Position numbers and translations under genes: made by a program. Shown piece by piece: positions 46,198 to 55,008 of a DNA stretch of 64,000 nt. Position 1 is the stretch's first letter. Each line of letters begins with the position of its first letter. The notes below the pieces were generated by a model. It was not told the origin of the DNA. It searched no databases and saw nothing but the letters and a program-made list of their open reading frames with translations. Origin of the DNA: Thermosphaera sp. (lineage in GTDB: Archaea > Thermoproteota > Thermoprotei_A > Sulfolobales > Desulfurococcaceae); NCBI GenBank assembly GCA_038827615.1, contig JAWBNK010000001.1:1054290-1118289 (forward strand). The letters are read 5' to 3'.

Positions 46198-46759
46198 GGT
46201 ATTCTTCGCTACTGGAAACAAGCACAAATTTGACGAGGTTAAACCCATAGCATCGAAATACGGGTTTGTTCTCAAGCAGTACCCGGGAGTCAAGTTTGAA
46301 GTACAATCAGACGACCTGCGAGTCATAGCCAGAACGGCTGCTATTCAAGCATATGGGGAAGTTGGCAAGCCCATTCTAGTGGAAGACGCCGGCTTGTTCG
46401 TGGAGGCTTTAAACGGGTTCCCGGGACCATATAGTAGCTTCGTCTACAAGACGATAGGAGTCGAAGGCCTACTGAAGCTGATGAAGGATATCGCAGACCG
46501 AAGAGCATGCTTTAAATCCGTTGCAGTGCTGATTTACGAGCCGTATTTCGTAGTCAAGGAGGGAGAAGTGTGCGGGCACATAGCTCATGAAGCCAGAGGG
46601 GACAAGGGCTTCGGTTTCGACCCGGTTTTCATCCCAGACGGCTCCGATAAAACATTCGCTGAGATGAGCATTGAGGAGAAAAACCTGTTCAGCCACAGAG
46701 CGAAGGCCGTTGAAGGAGTTTTCTCCTTTCTCAGAGAACACGGGTTACGGACTGAATAA
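46184..46759 (+). CDS. XTP/dITP pyrophosphatase (Ham1/RdgB)
   Basis: A 191-residue house-cleaning enzyme: FFATGNKHKFDEV, LVEDAGLFVEALNGFPGPYS, ARGDKGFGFDPVFIPDG and NLFSHRAKA. It hydrolyses ITP, dITP and XTP to monophosphates. Overlaps bud32 by 14 bases. Confidence 0.94.
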   Translation: MYPSEVFFATGNKHKFDEVKPIASKYGFVLKQYPGVKFEVQSDDLRVIARTAAIQAYGEVGKPILVEDAGLFVEALNGFPGPYSSFVYKTIGVEGLLKLMKDIADRRACFKSVAVLIYEPYFVVKEGEVCGHIAHEARGDKGFGFDPVFIPDGSDKTFAEMSIEEKNLFSHRAKAVEGVFSFLREHGLRTE

Positions 46760-46820
46760 ATTTAAAACCCGTTTTTAATATGGATTTCAGTTAGCAGTGC
46801 TTTAGAGTCAAGGTGTTCAT

Positions 46821-47312
46821 ATGAACAAGAAGAGAGACCGTGGTCAATCACACTCTAACAGGCCGGCGAGAGCTGGTCCGCCGAGATGGCTGAAGCTAGA
46901 CATGAGCCCTAGCGATGTAGAGCTCTTAGTAGTCGAGCTCGCGAAGAAAGGTTACACTCCATCCATGATCGGCGTCTTACTGAGGGATCAGTATGGAATC
47001 CCGCTCGTTAAACAAGTAACGGGGAAGAAGCTTGTAGAGATATTGAGCAAGCACGGCGTCAAAGTCGCTATTCCCGAGGACCTCATGTCTTTAATGCAGA
47101 AGGCCGTTAACCTCAGAAGGCATTTAAGCGAGCATCCGAAGGATTACCACAGCAAGAAGGGGTTGATAGAGGTTGAGTCGAAGATCCATAGACTGGTTAA
47201 GTATTATAAGAGGATCGGCGTTCTACCATCGGACTGGAAGTACGACCCTGAGAAGGCGAAGCTCCTAATATCCGGCGGTATTTATTCGTTCGCGCAACAG
47301 CCCTCTCAATAA
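46821..47312 (+). CDS. rps15: ribosomal protein S15 (uS15)
   Basis: A 163-residue archaeal/eukaryotic-length S15. [20 protein letters not shown], the [20 protein letters not shown] and [20 protein letters not shown] segments are diagnostic. A TATA-like AATTTAAAAC lies at about 46759-46768. Confidence 0.96.
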   Translation: MNKKRDRGQSHSNRPARAGPPRWLKLDMSPSDVELLVVELAKKGYTPSMIGVLLRDQYGIPLVKQVTGKKLVEILSKHGVKVAIPEDLMSLMQKAVNLRRHLSEHPKDYHSKKGLIEVESKIHRLVKYYKRIGVLPSDWKYDPEKAKLLISGGIYSFAQQPSQ

Positions 47313-47367
47313 GGTTATCCTTATTACTGAATCCCGCCCTTAACTTTTAATCAGCTGGTGTGTTTTC

Positions 47368-48510
47368 GTGGGTAAGGAGGAGTTCATCAACTTTATCCAG
47401 AGAGAACAGAGTTTTAGGATAATTCCAAGCACCGACTTGGACTCCCTCCTGGCCAGCGCTATCATTTTGAAAAACCTGGCTCTCCACGGCTATGATGTTA
47501 AAGTGAATTTTGATCCGAAATACATTATTGACGAGCCCGGAGAGCCGCAACTCCTCATCAATCTCAAGCCCGTCCAATCCTCAAAGCAATTTTCACTGGA
47601 GCCAATGAGGGATACCAGCATTAGCGGCCTAGTAGTCACTGTACTGGACGAGATGTTCGGTGTTGACAAATGGGATAAGATTCTCGCCTTAATAAGTGGA
47701 ATATACAGAAACCTTGATACCGGTCAAGATGGTTTCAAAGGCTTAGAACAAAGCATTTCAAACTATCTCTTAGTGAGCAAGGAGATGGGTAAGGAAATAG
47801 GCATTAAGCTATGGGGTCATAAAAGAGTCGGCCTCGCAAAGTCTTTTGCGAGAACGTTGATTCCATTCCTTCCCGGTTTCACAGGCCTACGAGACAGGGT
47901 AGAGGATTTCCTGAAGAAAGCCACCAAGTCTGCCGATGTAAACAGGCTTCAACCAATAGACATCTCCACAGATGAGGGGCGTTCAACGATAGTTGAGCTT
48001 ACCAACTTGATCAAAAAATCCATAAACATCCCCCAGGATTATTTGAAAAACTATTTAATGAGGCTAATAGGCTTCAACCACACTATTCTCACAGAAGTGG
48101 GGCAGATCGAGCTATTGGAAGTGATGGGTTCCATACTAGTTTTCACTAGTTTAAAGCGCGAAAACGTATTCAAGACCTTGGGCTACGCGCAACAAGCCCT
48201 GTTCACTCAAGTACTCTCTATTTATGAGGAGGTCATAGATGAAGTAGCCGCACTTCTCGGCTCAGCGATCCCGGAGCAGTTATTGAACGGCAAGCCGGTC
48301 GACGTGGAAGGGTTCATTGAGAGACCGGACTTGATAGTTGATATTGCTAATGAAATGCCGATGCCGAATAGTAAGACCCCTGTATCAATAATATACAACG
48401 GAGGGACGTACACGGTTCTTAGAGAACTGTTGAGGATCGGGGTGGAGCCAAGTAAAGCCTATGAATCCTGCGACGAAGTACAAATTTGCGCGGTGACCAG
48501 CAACGTTTAG
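47368..48510 (+). CDS. RecJ/Cdc45-like protein with degraded DHH motifs
   Basis: A 380-residue protein lying between S15 and S3Ae, where archaea usually encode a RecJ-like protein. The opening IPSTDLDSLLASAIILKNLA resembles DHH motif I but the first acidic residue pattern is reduced to D-L-D, and no DHH tripeptide or DHHA1 GGGH-like motif is seen. That fits an inactive Cdc45/RecJ-like partner of GINS and MCM rather than a nuclease. The assignment rests on synteny and the motif I remnant. Confidence 0.6.
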   Translation: MGKEEFINFIQREQSFRIIPSTDLDSLLASAIILKNLALHGYDVKVNFDPKYIIDEPGEPQLLINLKPVQSSKQFSLEPMRDTSISGLVVTVLDEMFGVDKWDKILALISGIYRNLDTGQDGFKGLEQSISNYLLVSKEMGKEIGIKLWGHKRVGLAKSFARTLIPFLPGFTGLRDRVEDFLKKATKSADVNRLQPIDISTDEGRSTIVELTNLIKKSINIPQDYLKNYLMRLIGFNHTILTEVGQIELLEVMGSILVFTSLKRENVFKTLGYAQQALFTQVLSIYEEVIDEVAALLGSAIPEQLLNGKPVDVEGFIERPDLIVDIANEMPMPNSKTPVSIIYNGGTYTVLRELLRIGVEPSKAYESCDEVQICAVTSNV

Positions 48511-48517
48511 ATCAATC

Positions 48518-48754
48518 GTGAAGATTGCTTCCCCCAGCCAAGTCTTCATTAAATCGGCCTACGGAATGCTACACCCGGATAATGCGATCCCTCCGCGGGA
48601 TGTCAGCATAGTGGAGAGGTTGGATGACTTGAGCAAGTACGAGATTGTTTTCACAGCTCCGAGAGGACTGAAGGGGTTGAGAACCCTTAAAGGGAGCGTC
48701 GATGAGGTTTTAAAGCTCCTTGAAATAGCGGAGAGCTTGGCAATGTTTAAATAA
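48518..48754 (+). CDS. Pcc1-family KEOPS subunit (paralogue)
   Basis: A 78-residue protein. LHPDNAIPPRDVSIVERLDD and LKGSVDEVLKLLEIAESLA match the CTAG/Pcc1 fold in its short archaeal form. A second Pcc1-like gene lies at 61998. In archaea a Pcc1 paralogue (Pcc2) has been described as the fifth KEOPS subunit; which gene is which cannot be settled here. Position before S3Ae is conserved. Confidence 0.65.
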   Translation: MKIASPSQVFIKSAYGMLHPDNAIPPRDVSIVERLDDLSKYEIVFTAPRGLKGLRTLKGSVDEVLKLLEIAESLAMFK

Positions 48755-48801
48755 CCCCTAAAACGATATAAACCCTACCTAGACGAGAAGAAGTGGTGTT
48801 T

Positions 48802-49443
48802 ATGCCGGCGAAGGCAAAGTATACTGCACGCGACAAGTGGAAGATGAAGAAGTGGTTTGAAATACTTGCGCCTAAGGCGTTTGGAGAGATATCCCTGGGG
48901 TCTACTCCAGCAGACGAGCCCGAAAAGCTGGTGGGAAGGGTCGTCGAGACGACTCTCTACGATTTAACCGGGGATATATCGCAGGTTCACGTTAAGCTCT
49001 ACTTCCAAGTCGTCACCGTCGATGGGGGTAAGGCCTACACCAGGTTTAAGGGGCACGAGCTAGCTCGCGACTACATGAAAAGCTTGATCAGGAGGAAGAG
49101 CAGTAAGATCCAGGGAATATTCGACGTGACAACTAAGGATGGATTCGTGTTGAGACTTACTATAGTAGCGTTGACGAGTTTCAGGTGCAAAACAAGCCAG
49201 AAGAAGTCCATAAGAAAGATAATGAGAGATTACATCATGTCGAAAGCCCCGGAGCTCACAATGGACGAGCTCGTCAACGAGATTTTAAGCGGAAAAATCT
49301 CGAACGAAGTAGCAGAGGCGGCTAGAAAGATATATCCGATAAGGAGAGTGGAAGTTTACAAGTCGAAACTACTCATGATCCCCACAGAGGAGGGTCCGAA
49401 GCCGGCCGTTGTCATATCCCCTGTTCAATTGAAGTCCAAGTAG
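48802..49443 (+). CDS. rps3ae: ribosomal protein S3Ae
   Basis: A 213-residue protein: ARDKWKMKKWFEILAPKAFG, GRVVETTLYDLTGD and FRCKTSQKKSIRKIMRDY identify S3Ae. ATG 48802 is preferred to the upstream GTG 48793, which lies in the GTGGTG binding region. Confidence 0.96.
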   Translation: MPAKAKYTARDKWKMKKWFEILAPKAFGEISLGSTPADEPEKLVGRVVETTLYDLTGDISQVHVKLYFQVVTVDGGKAYTRFKGHELARDYMKSLIRRKSSKIQGIFDVTTKDGFVLRLTIVALTSFRCKTSQKKSIRKIMRDYIMSKAPELTMDELVNEILSGKISNEVAEAARKIYPIRRVEVYKSKLLMIPTEEGPKPAVVISPVQLKSK

Positions 49444-49502
49444 CTCGGCAAGTCTTCTTTATAAATCATTCACTTACTCTATTCTATTATTGTGAGTAGT
49501 TC

Positions 49503-50738
49503 ATGAAAGCAATTATTCTAGCAGCGGGCAACGGGGTGCGGTTAAGACCGATAACTGAGACAAGGCCGAAGCCATTAATACCCGTCCTATGCAAGCCGCT
49601 CATAGGCTGGCACTTAGAATGGCTGAACGCGTTGAACATTGATGAAGCCGTCATCGTCGTTAACTACATGAAGGATAAAATCATAGAGTACGTGAACGGT
49701 TTGCCGAAAAAATATAAAGTTAAATACGTTGTGCAGGATCCCCCCATGGGCACTGGGGATGCCGTGATTAAAGCCCTCGAGCACTTGCCCCATGGGGAGG
49801 ACGTCTTAATAATCTACTCGGATATATTCCTGGAGGACCCGGGTATCTACAAGGAGATTATTGATTCTAGAGAATCGGTCATCCTCGGGGCAATGGTAGA
49901 CAGCCCGGAGCACTACGGTGTTCTAGAGCTTGAAGGAGGACGTTTGAAAAGCATTATTGAAAAACCAGCCCATCCCCCTTCAAATATCGCTAATGCCGGC
50001 GTCTACAAGCTTAACACCAGGGACATTGATGAAAACAAGAACATTGAAGCAAGCATTAGAGGGGAGTTAGAGTTCACTGACATCGTGAATAAGATAGCAG
50101 AGAAAAAAGACGTGAGCGTGTTCGTCCTGCCGAGGAATGCTTGGATGGATATCGGCAGACCCTGGCATATAATAGAGGTTAACAAGCTGGCTCTTAAAAA
50201 CCTGAAGAAAGAGGTGAAAGGAATTATCGAAGAACCTGTTAGAGTGGTTGGAGACGTCTATGTCGGAGAGCGCTCGATAATACACTCTTTCTCGTCGCTG
50301 GAGGGCCCGGTCTACATCGACTCGAATGTTGAAATAGGGCCTAACGCTAGGATAAGGCCTTACAGCGTAGTATGCGGGGGCTCTAAGATCGGGTTCAACG
50401 TAGAGGTTAAGGAAAGCGTTATATTTGAAAACGTGCGGGCAAGCCACTTGGCGTACGTCGGGGACAGCGTAGTATGCGAGAACGTGAACCTGGGGGCGGG
50501 TACTATAACGGCTAACTTGAGGTTTGATGAAAAAACAGTTAAAATGAGGGTAAGGGATGTTGTCGAGGACACGAAGAGGTTGAAGCTGGGCGCGATCATT
50601 GGAGGTTATGTGAAAACAGGTGTAAACGTTTCACTCATGCCGGGGGTTAAGATAGGGTCCTACTCGTGGATTCTCCCGGGAACCGTTGTATACGAGGATG
50701 TCCCGTCTAAGACTGTTTACCCTGCTAGGCGAGAATAG
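49503..50738 (+). CDS. bifunctional sugar-1-phosphate nucleotidylyltransferase/acetyltransferase
   Basis: A 411-residue GlmU-like protein. The N-terminal domain has the pyrophosphorylase signature LAAGNGVRLRPITETRPKPL; GTGDAVIKAL and EKPAHPPSNIANAGVY follow. From about residue 245 a left-handed beta helix of hexapeptide repeats runs to the end (VYVGERSIIHSFS, NLGAGTITANLRFDEK). Archaeal relatives make UDP-GlcNAc and dTDP- or UDP-glucose. Own transcription unit, probably for glycoprotein or polysaccharide precursors. Confidence 0.88.
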   Translation: MKAIILAAGNGVRLRPITETRPKPLIPVLCKPLIGWHLEWLNALNIDEAVIVVNYMKDKIIEYVNGLPKKYKVKYVVQDPPMGTGDAVIKALEHLPHGEDVLIIYSDIFLEDPGIYKEIIDSRESVILGAMVDSPEHYGVLELEGGRLKSIIEKPAHPPSNIANAGVYKLNTRDIDENKNIEASIRGELEFTDIVNKIAEKKDVSVFVLPRNAWMDIGRPWHIIEVNKLALKNLKKEVKGIIEEPVRVVGDVYVGERSIIHSFSSLEGPVYIDSNVEIGPNARIRPYSVVCGGSKIGFNVEVKESVIFENVRASHLAYVGDSVVCENVNLGAGTITANLRFDEKTVKMRVRDVVEDTKRLKLGAIIGGYVKTGVNVSLMPGVKIGSYSWILPGTVVYEDVPSKTVYPARRE

Positions 50739-50781
50739 CGTTATTAGCTTTTAAACATAAGAAATTAATCAGAGGGTAGAG

Positions 50782-51147
50782 ATGAGCTACGAGTTAGATG
50801 AGTTCAGGAGGAAGTTCCCCAATCTTTACAGGGAGATCGTGAAAGGCGAGGGCAAGAGTCTCAGCGTGAAGTTTGATCAGAGCTCTCTCGACCCTTGGAG
50901 GGGGTACGTGCCCTCAGTAGTCGACTACATTAGAAGATGCAAAACCATCGAAGAAGCCTTCGAAGTCGTGGACTATATGGTGAGGAGGGGGGAGGTCTCT
51001 GAGAGCGAGGCTCGCGAACTGAAGAAGATACTGGAGGAGAAGGGGCTGGACTTCTTCGGTGAAAGGAAGGGCGACGACTACTATTATCGTGAGGCGGTCA
51101 AGCACTGGGAGAGCCTGAGGAAAACCGCTGAAAAACGCGCTCGTTAA
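50782..51147 (+). CDS. DUF2095 family protein
   Basis: A 121-residue archaeal protein: EFRRKFPNLYREIVKGEG, DPWRGYVPSVVDYIRRCKT and VDYMVRRGEVSESEARELKK match DUF2095. Soluble, helical, function unknown. Its stop overlaps that of the convergent GTPase gene by four bases. Confidence 0.75.
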   Translation: MSYELDEFRRKFPNLYREIVKGEGKSLSVKFDQSSLDPWRGYVPSVVDYIRRCKTIEEAFEVVDYMVRRGEVSESEARELKKILEEKGLDFFGERKGDDYYYREAVKHWESLRKTAEKRAR

Positions 51148-52364
51148 GACTTCGCTGATACTATCTTGACTACGTCGCCGTTCCTTAAGACATGGGTCTC
51201 TCCTATCCTCTCCTTCCTCTTAGCCTCAATGGCGTAGAGGAATCCGTCTCCAAGGTCGGTGTGAACCATGTATGCGAGCTCCCGGGCATTCGTGTTCCTC
51301 GGGACTAGGTAGGCGTCAGGTAGAACGTTCCCTGAATGATCAGTAAACTTGTTCTGGTCTTCAACCGGGTAGACAACCATTAACCCCAACTTCTCAAACA
51401 CGGCGTAGTTGAGCAGGTCTTGAACGCCGGTCGACCCATACTTGTCCAACACGTTCGTCTTAATGAGCTCCAACACTTTCGCCTGCTCGCTAGTTATCCT
51501 GGACCCTGGTCTAAGGACGAAGCTAGGGTCGCCCGGTAGGTAATCAATGATGTTGGATTGAGCTGCTTTCTTGAGAATCATCTCCGCTAGTCCGCTCACA
51601 GGCTTCACGTCGCCACCGTATTTCTTCTTCAACCTCTCGATATTATCGTAAGCGACTGGGTGGTCTATCTTGTTCGCAGCGATAACTATAGGCTTACTTA
51701 TTTCTCTAAGCCTTACAGCGAACTCCTCGATATCGCTTGCTGACCAGTTTTTGAACGGCTTCGAATCCAGCCCACTGGTTCTCAAGGCTTCGACAACGTG
51801 TTGTTTTCTAATGCTGAGCCCTGAGAGGTTCTGGGTTATTAGGTCTAAGGGGTTGGGTGTTGATAATATATTTCTCGATATCTTAGCATCCCATACTCTT
51901 TTAATCACGGAGATGAACCATTCATTTATTTCTTTAATAATTAACTCTACCTCCTCCAAGGGGTCTTGAGTCCCGGGTTTCACCGGATTCCCCTCGAGGT
52001 CCGTTCCCCCGGATGCGTCGACCACGTGAATTAAGACGTCGGCTTGCCTTAGGTCGTCCATGAACTTGTTCCCTAGCCCCCTCCCCCTACTCGCTCCGGG
52101 GATCAACCCGGCAACATCCATTATTTTAACGGGGATAAACCTGTATCCTCTGACGCAGAACCCGCTCCTGGGATTGCACTGTTTCAAGCCCAACTCTACG
52201 TGGACGCATGGGGTTCTAACGTATCCTACCCCGATGTTCGGCTCAATTGTTGTAAAGGGGTGGTCTGCTATTTTAACGGGAACCATCGTTAAAGCGCTGA
52301 ACAGTGTTGACTTGCCGACGTTCGTCTTCCCTACTATGCCAACGATACGCTCCGGTGGAGGCAT
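51144..52364 (-). CDS. YchF/OLA1-like OBG-family GTPase
   Basis: A protein of 406 residues: G1 GIVGKTNVGKSTLFSALT, DHPFTTIEPN, G3 DVAGLIPGASRGRGLG, G4 AANKID and a C-terminal TGS domain (AYMVHTDLGDGFLYAIEAKR). The archaeal branch binds ribosomes. ATG 52364 is chosen because a TATA-like TTTATAAAG at about 52400-52408 would place transcription downstream of the in-frame start at 52424. Confidence 0.9.
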   Translation of the reverse strand: MPPPERIVGIVGKTNVGKSTLFSALTMVPVKIADHPFTTIEPNIGVGYVRTPCVHVELGLKQCNPRSGFCVRGYRFIPVKIMDVAGLIPGASRGRGLGNKFMDDLRQADVLIHVVDASGGTDLEGNPVKPGTQDPLEEVELIIKEINEWFISVIKRVWDAKISRNILSTPNPLDLITQNLSGLSIRKQHVVEALRTSGLDSKPFKNWSASDIEEFAVRLREISKPIVIAANKIDHPVAYDNIERLKKKYGGDVKPVSGLAEMILKKAAQSNIIDYLPGDPSFVLRPGSRITSEQAKVLELIKTNVLDKYGSTGVQDLLNYAVFEKLGLMVVYPVEDQNKFTDHSGNVLPDAYLVPRNTNARELAYMVHTDLGDGFLYAIEAKRKERIGETHVLRNGDVVKIVSAKS

Positions 52365-52452
52365 CCAGGTGCGCACCAGCGTATTATCAGATAACCATAC
52401 TTTATAAACCCCGTATAAAATCATAATAACCCTTAGTATTGGTGCTTAAGCC

Positions 52453-53115
52453 ATGGCGAAGAGCGTTTACCACTATATCGCAGAGTTTTGGCAGAAGACG
52501 TACCAGGGGGAGATGAAGGAGCTACTGAGGCAGAGGCTGATAGAGTGGAGGCGCCAGCCATCCGTAGTGAGGGTTGAAACACCCACGAGGCTGGATAAGG
52601 CACATGAACTCGGGTATAAAGCCAAGCCTGGATTCGTAATAGCTAGAGTGAGAGTCAGGAAGGGAGGTCAGAGGAAACCCCGTCCCGTCAGCGGCAGAAG
52701 ACCTAAGAGAATGGGTGTGTACGGATACGCGCCCGCTAAGAGCATAAGACTGATTGCCGAGGAGAGAGCTGCTAGGAAGTTCCCCGGGCTGGAGGTGTTA
52801 AACAGCTATTACGTTGCTGAGGACGGGCGGTACAAGTGGTATGAAGTAATACTCGTAGACCCGCATCACCCATCCATCTGCAGCGACCCTGAGATCAAGT
52901 GGATCTGCGAGCCGCAGAACAGGGGAAGGGTCTTCAGAGGGTTAACGAGCCCCGGGAAGAAGATGCGGGGGTTGAGAAAGAGCCGCGGAGTCAGGGGGAC
53001 GACCAACTATAAGTGGAAGAGGAAGCAGAAGGAAAGGTTATTGAAGAAGAGGCACGAAGCCAGCAGAGGAGCCCGCGACCCATGGCAGGTAGCAGAAAAG
53101 ATAAACGAGAAGTAG
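52453..53115 (+). CDS. rpl15e: ribosomal protein L15e
   Basis: A 220-residue basic protein: [40 protein letters not shown] and [20 protein letters not shown]. First gene of the RNase P-exosome group and the only one overlapped in front by nothing; a TATA-like element is shared with the divergent GTPase region. Confidence 0.96.
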   Translation: MAKSVYHYIAEFWQKTYQGEMKELLRQRLIEWRRQPSVVRVETPTRLDKAHELGYKAKPGFVIARVRVRKGGQRKPRPVSGRRPKRMGVYGYAPAKSIRLIAEERAARKFPGLEVLNSYYVAEDGRYKWYEVILVDPHHPSICSDPEIKWICEPQNRGRVFRGLTSPGKKMRGLRKSRGVRGTTNYKWKRKQKERLLKKRHEASRGARDPWQVAEKINEK

Positions 53116-53549
53116 TAGTTAAATCCGTTGAACTCTCCGCTTCATGCCATTCTACTGAAAACTGCGATAAGGTCCGCACTGCCCTTTTTAACCTCATCCC
53201 CCCCGAGCTACGCCCGGAAGCTAAGATTGTTGAAGAAGTCCACTACGGCTTCTACGGAAACAAAATCGTGTTGTTGAAAACGGCTTCTAAAGAGGGAAGG
53301 GTTTTTCTAAAATATTACTCTGAAAACCTGCCCGCCGTCGAGAAGAGCATTTTATCAGCAAGCTTCAGGCTTAGATACGACGCTAGCACCGGTAGGCTCC
53401 ACTTGAGGTTCAGCAAGCAGGATGCCTTCATGGGGAGAATGAAGATCCTAGACTCGGACGACATAGTTAAGGTGGTGGTACATTTCTCGAACGCTAAGAG
53501 GGAGGAAGACGTTAGAAACGCGCTGAGGGAAATAGGCTTAATATTTTGA
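53082..53549 (+). CDS. COG1325 RNA-binding protein (predicted exosome-linked)
   Basis: A 155-residue protein from ATG 53082, overlapping the L15e end by 34 bases. [34 protein letters not shown] and [13 protein letters not shown] are typical of the COG1325 (DUF54) family, an archaeal RNA-binding protein predicted from gene order to work with the exosome or RNase P. It directly precedes rpp30, as elsewhere. Earlier in-frame starts inside L15e are unlikely. Confidence 0.82.
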   Translation: MAGSRKDKREVVVKSVELSASCHSTENCDKVRTALFNLIPPELRPEAKIVEEVHYGFYGNKIVLLKTASKEGRVFLKYYSENLPAVEKSILSASFRLRYDASTGRLHLRFSKQDAFMGRMKILDSDDIVKVVVHFSNAKREEDVRNALREIGLIF

Positions 53550-53600
53550 TAACCCCTGGATCCTAAATAGTGCGGAGTATTTAACACTGGTCGAGCTGTA

Positions 53601-54203
53601 ATGTTCATTGACATCGCCGTTAAGAAATGCGACGAGAAACTAGTTGAAACCGCCAGGATGCTCGGCTACACAATAATAGCCTGTGAAGAATTTAGTAGCG
53701 AAAAGGTCGGGATAAACATCGCGAGGAAGAAAACCCTAGCGCCAGGCAATCTCGATAAGCTGAAGAAATCGCTCAAGGAGCTCCCGGGAAATACTATCGT
53801 GATCTCCGTAGTCCCCCGCGACACCGCCTCTGCAAGATGGGGCGCACACGATAGTAGAATAGATTCCCTAGTCATGTCTCTAGACAACGTAGAGGTTTTC
53901 GATAAGAAACAGTTCTCAGTGATGAAGTACTATGGAAAACCATTGGAGATCTGGCTCAGTGACTTGCGAGAAGCCGATGAAACCACTCTCGCCAAGGTCT
54001 ACCGCAGAGTTAACCTAGCTCTTAGGAGGAAAATTCCCATCATAGTTGGATCAGGTGCTACTAAATGGAGTGAGCTGGCTCATCCCAGGTCCCTTACAGC
54101 ATTGTTATCACTCCTCCTCGACTTCCCTGAAGCCGAGGCAATCCTAGCCTTAACAAATCACCCATACCTGATTGTTTCGAGAAAGGTGAGGCGTTTTGGA
54201 TAG
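53601..54203 (+). CDS. rnp3: RNase P protein component 3 (Rpp30)
   Basis: A protein of 200 residues with the Rpp30 TIM-barrel: MFIDIAVKKCDEKLVETARM, DSRIDSLVMSLDNVEVFDKK, PIIVGSGATKWSELAHPRS. With Pop5 it forms the catalytic-domain subcomplex of tRNA 5'-processing RNase P. Overlaps the Pop5 start by eight bases. Confidence 0.92.
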   Translation: MFIDIAVKKCDEKLVETARMLGYTIIACEEFSSEKVGINIARKKTLAPGNLDKLKKSLKELPGNTIVISVVPRDTASARWGAHDSRIDSLVMSLDNVEVFDKKQFSVMKYYGKPLEIWLSDLREADETTLAKVYRRVNLALRRKIPIIVGSGATKWSELAHPRSLTALLSLLLDFPEAEAILALTNHPYLIVSRKVRRFG

Positions 54204-54660
54204 CTTGCTCACAGGCTTACTAACCATCCTATTCCTAGGGCAGATAGTCATCATCATAGTCTTATCTATATATTTGAAGAGGGTTCGCAGAGTATTGCGA
54301 GCTTGGAGGAGCCTAGTCGAGAACAGGCAATCCACGGTTTTGAAACCCCGAAAGAGATATGTTGTCTTCTCAATAGTCTGCGAGGGAAAGCCGTCCAAAG
54401 AGAGCATCGAAGAACACATTGAACGATTGTTTATTCACTACTACGGGAGAACCGCACACGCTAAAGCATCGCCCCAGCTTATATTCTTCGATGAAGCCTC
54501 GAGCAGAGGGGTTTTCAGAGTCAGCCACTTATATGTTAAGCACTTAATCAGCTTGTTCACCGCTCCCTTGGAGAAGGATGAATGCAAATGCTTAATAATC
54601 CCCTTGAAGACGACAGGGACGCTTAAGAAAGCTGTTAAGATATTAGAGGGAAAGCATTAA
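54196..54660 (+). CDS. rnp2: RNase P protein component 2 (Pop5) with N-terminal membrane helix
   Basis: A 154-residue protein. Residues 50-150 form the Pop5 domain: KPRKRYVVFSIVCEGKP, IERLFIHYYGRTAHAKASPQ, GVFRVSHLYVKHLISLF. The first ~28 residues hold a very hydrophobic stretch (LLTGLLTILFLGQIVIIIVL) followed by KRVRRVLR, as in a signal anchor. Start TTG 54196 has AGGTGAG six bases upstream, so the helix belongs to the gene product and is not an artefact. Overlaps rnp3 by eight bases. Confidence 0.82.
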   Translation: MDSLLTGLLTILFLGQIVIIIVLSIYLKRVRRVLRAWRSLVENRQSTVLKPRKRYVVFSIVCEGKPSKESIEEHIERLFIHYYGRTAHAKASPQLIFFDEASSRGVFRVSHLYVKHLISLFTAPLEKDECKCLIIPLKTTGTLKKAVKILEGKH

Positions 54661-54663
54661 GCT

Positions 54664-54671
54664 ATTTAATA
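54664..54671 (+). promoter_or_regulatory. TATA-like element for the C/D sRNA
   Basis: ATTTAATA directly after the Pop5 stop lies about 27 bases ahead of the predicted sRNA 5' end. Confidence 0.35.
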
Positions 54672-54691
54672 AGAGACTATTGGATTCAAAA

Positions 54692-54750
54692 TAATGGATG
54701 ATGACGCCGCTCCAAAATGAGGGAATGATTGCTTCGCGACGATCTGATTA
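54692..54750 (+). ncRNA. candidate C/D-box guide sRNA
   Basis: Box C ATGATGA at 54698-54704 and box D CTGA at 54744-54747 are exact. Internal D' (ATGA, 54717-54720) and C' (ATGATTG, 54725-54731) are degenerate by one or two bases. The C-D' and C'-D spacers are both exactly 12 bases and the D'-C' spacer 4, the strict archaeal architecture. Guides are CGCCGCTCCAAA and CTTCGCGACGAT, each predicted to direct 2'-O-methylation of a complementary RNA at the fifth base from the D or D' box. Short TAAT/ATTA ends could pair. Confidence 0.65.
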
Positions 54751-54797
54751 CTAGCAACGTTTTAAACCCTTGATCACAGATAACTTATTTTGAAAAC

Positions 54798-54882
54798 GCG
54801 GGGGTGCCCGAGCTTGGTCAAAGGGGGCGGACTTAAGATCCGCTGGCATAGGCCTGCGTGGGTTCAAATCCCACCCCCCGCA
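54798..54882 (+). tRNA. tRNA-Leu (TAA anticodon)
   Basis: Acceptor GCGGGGG pairs with CCCCCGC; T-arm GTGGG-TTCAAAT-CCCAC; class II variable arm; anticodon stem GCGGA/TCCGC encloses CTTAAGA, giving TAA. No intron, no CCA. The 126 bases after it (54883-55008) hold no gene; a GGGG...CCCC hairpin near 54961-54981 could terminate the leftward methylase. Confidence 0.93.
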
Positions 54883-55008
54883 TCCCTGATCGCCAGGCTC
54901 ATCTAGGCCGACGGATCCATTAGCCGCTTCCCGCATATTTCTCATAAGCAACTACTCGTGTGGGGGATTGGTCAGCTCCCCAGGGAAAAGCTGTAGATAA
55001 TCTTTCTT

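Noticed and set aside
53013-53081. Longer in-frame start for the COG1325 gene inside L15e
   Set aside because: The extra residues are a frame-shifted reading of the L15e tail; ATG 53082 gives the usual family start.
54961-54981. GGGG...CCCC hairpin as a bacterial-type terminator or RNA gene
   Set aside because: Only five base pairs and no following T-run in either direction; left as a weak note.
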